Source: Planctomycetaceae bacterium (GTDB lineage: Bacteria; Planctomycetota; Phycisphaerae; Phycisphaerales; SM1A02). From it: a stretch of DNA of 64,000 bases. Positions 58,955-64,000 of the stretch are shown here, piece after piece; the stretch's first letter is position 1; the number at the start of each line of letters is the position of its first letter. Under the pieces are notes generated by a model that was not told the DNA's origin, made no database searches, and saw only the letters and a list, made by a program, of their open reading frames with translations. The position numbers were made by a program, and so were the translations under genes. Location: contig JAJTGL010000002.1 in the NCBI GenBank assembly GCA_021297795.1, forward strand, positions 1 through 64,000, read 5' to 3'.

Positions 58955-60814
58955 ATGAAGAGACGTAGGCGCCGAATTCTCCTCGCCGCTGCCACGGTGG
59001 CCTTCGCTGCGTGGGGTGCCTCGAACGCCCTCGCGCAGTCGGTGACGCCATTCACGAGCGAACACTCGGCCCGCGGCGTGATCTACAACATGACCTTCGC
59101 GCCGCCGCTCGCGAATCCCCAGGACGGTTACGGCATGGCCTGCGCCGATCTCGACGGCGACGGTGATCCCGATCTCGTGCTTCTTGGGCGTGCGGACGGC
59201 CTGGTCGGCATCTACGAGAACAACGGCGCCGGCGTCTTCACGAACCGTAGTGCGACCAGCGGCATCCCGGCCACCGCGGCGGGCTGCGGAGTCGTCGCCT
59301 TCGACGATGATCGCGATGGCGATCTCGACCTCTTCATCGTGCAGAAGAACGGTCCGTGCCGGCTGCTGCGCCACGGTGCGCCGTTCCAGTTCACCGACAT
59401 CGCCACCGCCGCCGGCGTCGATGCGTCGCTTCCGGGCGCGGGTGCGAGCGCCGTCGACTTCGACGGCGACGGCTGGCTCGATCTCCACGTCTGCACGTAC
59501 TCGACGGTCTTCCCGAACCGACTCTACCGGAACCTCGGCAATGGCACCTTCGTCGACGTCGCTGGCGCGCTCGGGCTCGCGTCGACCGGACTTTCGTATC
59601 AGTCGGTCTGGAGCGACTACGACCGCGATACGTGGCCCGATCTCTGCGTGAGCAACGACCGCGGCTTCGGCAACCTGCCGAACCAGCTGCATCGAAACCA
59701 GGGCAATGGCACCTTCCTCGACGTCTCTTCGTCGAGCGGCCTCAACGTCGCGCTCTGTTCGATGGGCATCGCCTGCGCCGATCTCACCGGCGATGGGCGG
59801 AGCGACTACTACTTCACGAACGTGCCCGATCCGACGCCACCGTTGAACGGCGTGAATCCGCTCATGATCGGCAGCGTCAAGGGCACCTTCACGCAGGCGG
59901 ATGCGCTGTGGGGCGTCTCGAACCTGAAGTTCAGCTGGGCAGCGATCTTCTGGGATTTCGACAACGACACCGACCTCGACCTCTACGTCAACAACGAGAC
60001 GCTGCCAAACGCGCTCTTCCGCAACCCCGGTGCGCCGCCGATGACGGACGTCGCGGCGGCGGCGGGTGTCGTGGGCTCGGCGAATCTCTCCTATGCGTCG
60101 ATGGTTGGCGACCTCGACCGCGATGGCGACCTCGACCTCATCCTCAACAACTACGGCGGTCCCGTTCGGCTCTTGATGAACCAGGAAGGCCAGCAGCGAA
60201 AGTGGCTGCGCCTGCGGATCGCGGGCGAGGGGCGCGTGCGCGATGCGATCGGCGCCTCGGCCACGCTGCGCGCGGCGCTTCCAAAGGGAAAGACCGGCGC
60301 CCCGCAGTGGCGCGAGGTCCTGTGCGGTGGCAACGGCTATCTCGCGCAGAACGAGACCATGCTCCATTTCGGCCTCGGCGCGGCCAGCACGGCGGCGACG
60401 ATCGACGTGCGTTGGCCTGCGGCCGGTCCCGCGCGCACGCTGCGCAATCTCTCATCGAACCTCGTGTGGACCGCGTATCCGCCGTCGCGGCTTGGTGACG
60501 TCGATGGCGGGGGCATCATTGATCTTGCCGACTGGACGCAGTTCGCCGCGTGGGGGCCGGGCACGCTGGTCCCGGGCCGCGAAATGCTCGACTTCGACGG
60601 CGACGGCGATTTAGACGGCGCCGATGCCGACGGGTTCTGGGCCATCGCGTCGGTCGAGCGTGGAGACCTCGACGGCAACGGTTCGGTCGAAGCCGCGGAC
60701 CTCTCGGTCATGCTCGCGTCCTGGGCGCAGGCTGGGTCGGTTGCGGACCTCGACCTCGACGGTTCGGTCGGCGCTTCGGACCTCGCGCTGCTGCTCGCGG
60801 CGTGGGGTTCGTGA
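58955..60814 (+). CDS. FG-GAP/VCBS repeat protein with ASPIC/UnbV-like and dockerin-like C-terminus
   Basis: ACADLDGDGDPDLVLLGR, DFDGDGWLDLHVC repeats; ASPIC-like region; LDLDGSVGASDLALLLAAWGS. Confidence 0.88.
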   Translation: MKRRRRRILLAAATVAFAAWGASNALAQSVTPFTSEHSARGVIYNMTFAPPLANPQDGYGMACADLDGDGDPDLVLLGRADGLVGIYENNGAGVFTNRSATSGIPATAAGCGVVAFDDDRDGDLDLFIVQKNGPCRLLRHGAPFQFTDIATAAGVDASLPGAGASAVDFDGDGWLDLHVCTYSTVFPNRLYRNLGNGTFVDVAGALGLASTGLSYQSVWSDYDRDTWPDLCVSNDRGFGNLPNQLHRNQGNGTFLDVSSSSGLNVALCSMGIACADLTGDGRSDYYFTNVPDPTPPLNGVNPLMIGSVKGTFTQADALWGVSNLKFSWAAIFWDFDNDTDLDLYVNNETLPNALFRNPGAPPMTDVAAAAGVVGSANLSYASMVGDLDRDGDLDLILNNYGGPVRLLMNQEGQQRKWLRLRIAGEGRVRDAIGASATLRAALPKGKTGAPQWREVLCGGNGYLAQNETMLHFGLGAASTAATIDVRWPAAGPARTLRNLSSNLVWTAYPPSRLGDVDGGGIIDLADWTQFAAWGPGTLVPGREMLDFDGDGDLDGADADGFWAIASVERGDLDGNGSVEAADLSVMLASWAQAGSVADLDLDGSVGASDLALLLAAWGS

Positions 60815-60840
60815 GTCGATGACCGTCGTCGGTTGAGCTC

Positions 60841-60960
60841 AGTGCGGGACGCAGGGTCTCACCGCGGGACGCAGGGCCTCACTGCGGGACGCAGGGTCTC
60901 ACTGCGGGACGCAGGGTCTCACTGCGGGACGCAGGGTCTCACTGCGGGACGCAGGGTCCC
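60841..60960. repeat. Six 20-bp tandem units, consensus ACTGCGGGACGCAGGGTCTC, each with a mini-hairpin CTGCG-GGA-CGCAG
   Basis: Exact 20-bp periodicity over 120 bp; last unit encodes the C-terminus PCVPQ* of the minus-strand gene. Confidence 0.97.
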
Positions 60961-62750
60961 CAATCAGCCAGCATCAACGTGAGATCCGCCGCGTCGACGA
61001 TGCCGTTCGCGTTCAGGTCCGACGCACCCGACTGTCCCCAGTCGGCGAGAAGTACCGCGAGATCGCCGGCGTTGACCGCGCCATCGCCATCGAGGTCGGC
61101 CGCTCGACCGACTCGGAATGAGACAACTTCGGTCCGCCAGCCACCCGCGGTCTGGAGCTCGCCGATACCCCAGAACGTCTTGCCGTCGACCGGATCGACG
61201 ACGAGGGCGAAGTAGTCGCCCCAGCGCACGCTTCCGCCGCTTGGGCTCGTGGGGCTGCTCGCAACGATCGTGGCCGCTCCGAGTGTTCCTGGTGGGTCGC
61301 AGGGGAGTCGACCCGCAACCTCGAGCCGGGGGTTCATGGCGACGGAGGATCGACCGTAGACGAGACCAACCGATCCGCCGTCGTTGACGGCGACGGCGGG
61401 AAAGAACGTGTGTTCGCCACTCACGACACTGATCCGACCGGTCTGCACGAGCGAGGGCGCGCCGCCCGCATCGTTCATCTCGTACCAGGCCGCGGTGGCG
61501 CTTGGATTCAGGGCGCTTGCGGTGTGGTGGGCGGCGAACACGCGATTGTCTCGGACGAACGCATTGAAGATGCGGAGATCGACGATCGCGAGGCCGCCAG
61601 CCGGAGTCGGGGCGTTGTTGTCGCCGACCAGCAGGGGAACGGGGCAGGTCGACTTCGAGAGAACAGGTGCCGAAAGGGGGTTGTTGACGCGCACGATGCC
61701 AAGCGTCGTATCGGAGGCGACGTACACGAGTCGCGCGGCGTCGGCGGCATCCCGCGCGGTCGCGACCTGCATCGACGCGCTTGGATCGGCGACGTCGCGC
61801 CAGACGGCGGTGCCGCCGGCCATGGCGCCGTTCTTCTCGATGACGCGCACGAGCGTCCCGCCGAAACCACCGCAGGCAGCGGCCGACGACGAGAGCTTGA
61901 AGAGATTGCCGGTCACGTACCACGCCTGGCCGTCGTAGCCGAGGCCCGGGTAGTCGACCCAGTAGCGGCAGCCGCCGCCGAGATCGACGATCGAGGGGGT
62001 TCGGTACTTGAACCACACGCCGTTCGGATCGGCGTCGTCCGAGACGGCGAAGGTGATCCACGATTCCTGCGTGGCGCTGTAGTACTCGAGCGCGAGCACC
62101 ACGAAGCGCTGCGCGAACTCGTCGTAGAAGCACTTCGGGTCGAACGTGAAGTTGCCCGCGCCGAGGTCCTCGAAGAAGCCGGGGTTTCCGGTCGAGTCGA
62201 GGAAGTTCTCGAACTGCGCGGTGCCATCCTTGAGGTACCACGCCACCTTCATGTTGACGGTGGCGACCACGTGGTTCGGGCCAACCGCGAGGCATGGATC
62301 CGGGGGAGTCCAGGCGGTGGCGCCGATGGCGGGGAATGCGGGGTCGGCCTCCGTGCGGGCGACCGGGCGCTGCACGGCGAAGTCGAGGTCGTTCGGCACG
62401 CCCTTCGCAAGTGGCGGCTTCTTGTGGGCGGGCAGCAGGCTGCCGGGCCGGCGCTGCGGTGTGTCGAAGGTACGGCGATCGATCGGCTCCGCGACGGTGC
62501 GCGAGTCGAAGATCGATGCCGAGGTCGAACCGATCACCGCAGGACCGCCGACGGTCATCTCGATCGGCGGAGGAATCGTGGCGGGATCGCGGCCGGACGG
62601 AGGCGTCATCCCGTCTGCCGTTGGCGCGGCGGGAACGGCGGTCGAGCTCGTCGAGACCCCGCGTTCGCCGCTGGATGTCGCGCAGCCCGCGGGAAGCCCG
62701 AGGCAGGACAGGGCGAGGAGGAGAGCGGACGCCACGCGGGAGTGCTGCAT
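60939..62750 (-). CDS. Putative lipoprotein, secreted, with GC-type dockerin-like C-terminus
   Basis: MQHSRVASALLLALSCLGLPAGCATSS lipobox; AADLDGDGAVNAGDLAVLLADWGQSGASDLNANGIVDAADLTLMLADWGPCVPQ. Confidence 0.85.
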   Translation of the reverse strand: MQHSRVASALLLALSCLGLPAGCATSSGERGVSTSSTAVPAAPTADGMTPPSGRDPATIPPPIEMTVGGPAVIGSTSASIFDSRTVAEPIDRRTFDTPQRRPGSLLPAHKKPPLAKGVPNDLDFAVQRPVARTEADPAFPAIGATAWTPPDPCLAVGPNHVVATVNMKVAWYLKDGTAQFENFLDSTGNPGFFEDLGAGNFTFDPKCFYDEFAQRFVVLALEYYSATQESWITFAVSDDADPNGVWFKYRTPSIVDLGGGCRYWVDYPGLGYDGQAWYVTGNLFKLSSSAAACGGFGGTLVRVIEKNGAMAGGTAVWRDVADPSASMQVATARDAADAARLVYVASDTTLGIVRVNNPLSAPVLSKSTCPVPLLVGDNNAPTPAGGLAIVDLRIFNAFVRDNRVFAAHHTASALNPSATAAWYEMNDAGGAPSLVQTGRISVVSGEHTFFPAVAVNDGGSVGLVYGRSSVAMNPRLEVAGRLPCDPPGTLGAATIVASSPTSPSGGSVRWGDYFALVVDPVDGKTFWGIGELQTAGGWRTEVVSFRVGRAADLDGDGAVNAGDLAVLLADWGQSGASDLNANGIVDAADLTLMLADWGPCVPQ

Positions 62751-62869
62751 GGGCTCACTGTACCGCAGCCCCCGTCGGGCACCAACGAGAACCACGCGCT
62801 CCGTGCACGGGAGCCGGTGCGTTCGCCCCGCGTGACCGGCTCGTCGGGACATTTCCGGGCGTCAAGCGC

Positions 62870-64000
62870 TCACCGCACCCGCGTGAAGAACTTCCGCTGC
62901 CCTGCCGGTCCGAGGACCAGCTTTCCCTCGAAGAGCGCGCAAGCAACGGGCGTGGTGCCACCATCGGAGGAACGCAGGTTGAGCGTCGCGCGTTCGCCCT
63001 CGCGAGTGACGGTCCAGGTGCCGCGTTGCACGACGTCGGCCGGCGAATCGAAGGTCGCTCCCGGGCCGCCGCCAGCGCTGCGGCTCGAGATCGTGTAGCG
63101 CCCATCTGCGGCGAGATCGAGGATGCGCTCGGTGACCATCGTCGCCGAGCCGCCCGCGTCGAAGCCGCCGCCCGCCGAAAGCACTTCCTCCGTGCTCCAC
63201 GTTCCGATGAAGGCGGCATCGGCGGCACCGACGACCTCCTTCACCGGGATGAAGCGCACGGTCGCGAAGATGTCGCGGGCGATCTTCTCGTTGCGCGCGA
63301 TGTCCTTCTCCATGGCGAGGATGCCGACGCCGACCAGCCGCCCCTTCTCGGCGCGCGCGATCACGCGGACCTGCATGCGGCCACCGTCGGCGGTCGGTAC
63401 CGAGGAGCGGACGACAACGCCGCCGCCGGGCAGCTTCTCGACATCACCCTCGCGCGCGATCTCGTCGGTCGCGAGCAGCGCCCGGGCGGCCTTCAGCGCG
63501 GTTTCACCGTTCGCAAGCGGGCTCGGGTCGTCCCAGGCAACGGAGGTGAGCGCGTAGAACTCGGGAAGTTGACCCTCCACCAGGGGCACCGCCGGCAGGA
63601 CGGTCGTGGTCGGACCTTGCTGCTCCACACGCCACTTCGCGTCGTGGCGGAACCCGTAGCCGCCGATCTCGTTCAGCGTTTCCCTGGTGCCGTCGGCAGC
63701 GACCTCGCCGGTCGTCTTGGCCGGTGTCTTGCCGTCCGTCTTGCCGTTCGCGTCTCCGTCCTGCATGTCGGTACGTCCCGCAGGCTTCGCTGCTGCGTCC
63801 GTCGGACTCGCCGCGCCGATCGCGCGCACGCTTGCGGCGAGGGCCGTCGCGGCGGCGGTGCGGCTTGCGATCGACTTGTCCGTGCAGAGCGCAAGCACGG
63901 TGACCATCTTGCCGCCCACCACCCGGCATGCGACGCAGACCGGGCGTGTCTGGCCGGCCTCGTCGGTCGCCTCGTAGTTCGCGGTCAGGATGCCGTCGGC
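62870..64000 (-). CDS. Hypothetical protein, partial (extends beyond window end)
   Basis: Frame stays open through 64000; ...GFRHDAKWRVEQQGPTTTVLPAVPLVEGQLPEFYALTS...TERILDLAADGRYTISSRSAGG. Confidence 0.65.
   Translation of the reverse strand, partial: ADGILTANYEATDEAGQTRPVCVACRVVGGKMVTVLALCTDKSIASRTAAATALAASVRAIGAASPTDAAAKPAGRTDMQDGDANGKTDGKTPAKTTGEVAADGTRETLNEIGGYGFRHDAKWRVEQQGPTTTVLPAVPLVEGQLPEFYALTSVAWDDPSPLANGETALKAARALLATDEIAREGDVEKLPGGGVVVRSSVPTADGGRMQVRVIARAEKGRLVGVGILAMEKDIARNEKIARDIFATVRFIPVKEVVGAADAAFIGTWSTEEVLSAGGGFDAGGSATMVTERILDLAADGRYTISSRSAGGGPGATFDSPADVVQRGTWTVTREGERATLNLRSSDGGTTPVACALFEGKLVLGPAGQRKFFTRVR

Noticed and set aside
60841-60960. CRISPR-like array
   Set aside because: Units are contiguous 20-bp tandem copies with no unique spacers and no cas genes nearby.

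Overview
High-GC bacterial chromosomal window, probably from a planctomycete of the Phycisphaerae/Phycisphaerales type. That lineage call is inferred from recurrent C-terminal dockerin-like repeats (ADxDGDGxVGAxDLxxLLAAWG), PEP-CTERM-like tails and an H-X9-DG-type pseudopilin. I support about 50 protein genes, one tRNA-Arg(TCG), two or three intrinsic terminators, several palindromic regulatory candidates and a set of minisatellites. I saw no rRNA, CRISPR array, prophage or IS element. Housekeeping genes include metH, fabI, coaX, gap, a cyclophilin PPIase, AMP nucleosidase and dsbB. The observations most worth a second look are: (1) a 34-bp operator-like palindrome made of four TTCATCC-type half-sites just upstream of metH; (2) a DEAD-box helicase whose motif VI is precisely missing through an out-of-frame deletion, leaving two ORFs; (3) a co-directional cluster of two paralogous All3515-like secreted proteins, a pseudopilin and a His/Cys-rich DUF2946-like protein, possibly a metal-responsive surface system; (4) a GluR0-like ligand-gated K+ channel; (5) six 20-bp mini-hairpin repeats that include the 3' end and stop codon of a dockerin protein gene; (6) a perfect 28-bp palindrome and nested operator-like repeats between a putative HTH protein and a secreted dockerin protein; (7) recurrent in-frame minisatellites in protein tails. 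Family assignments come from recalled motifs only. No database search or folding was run.
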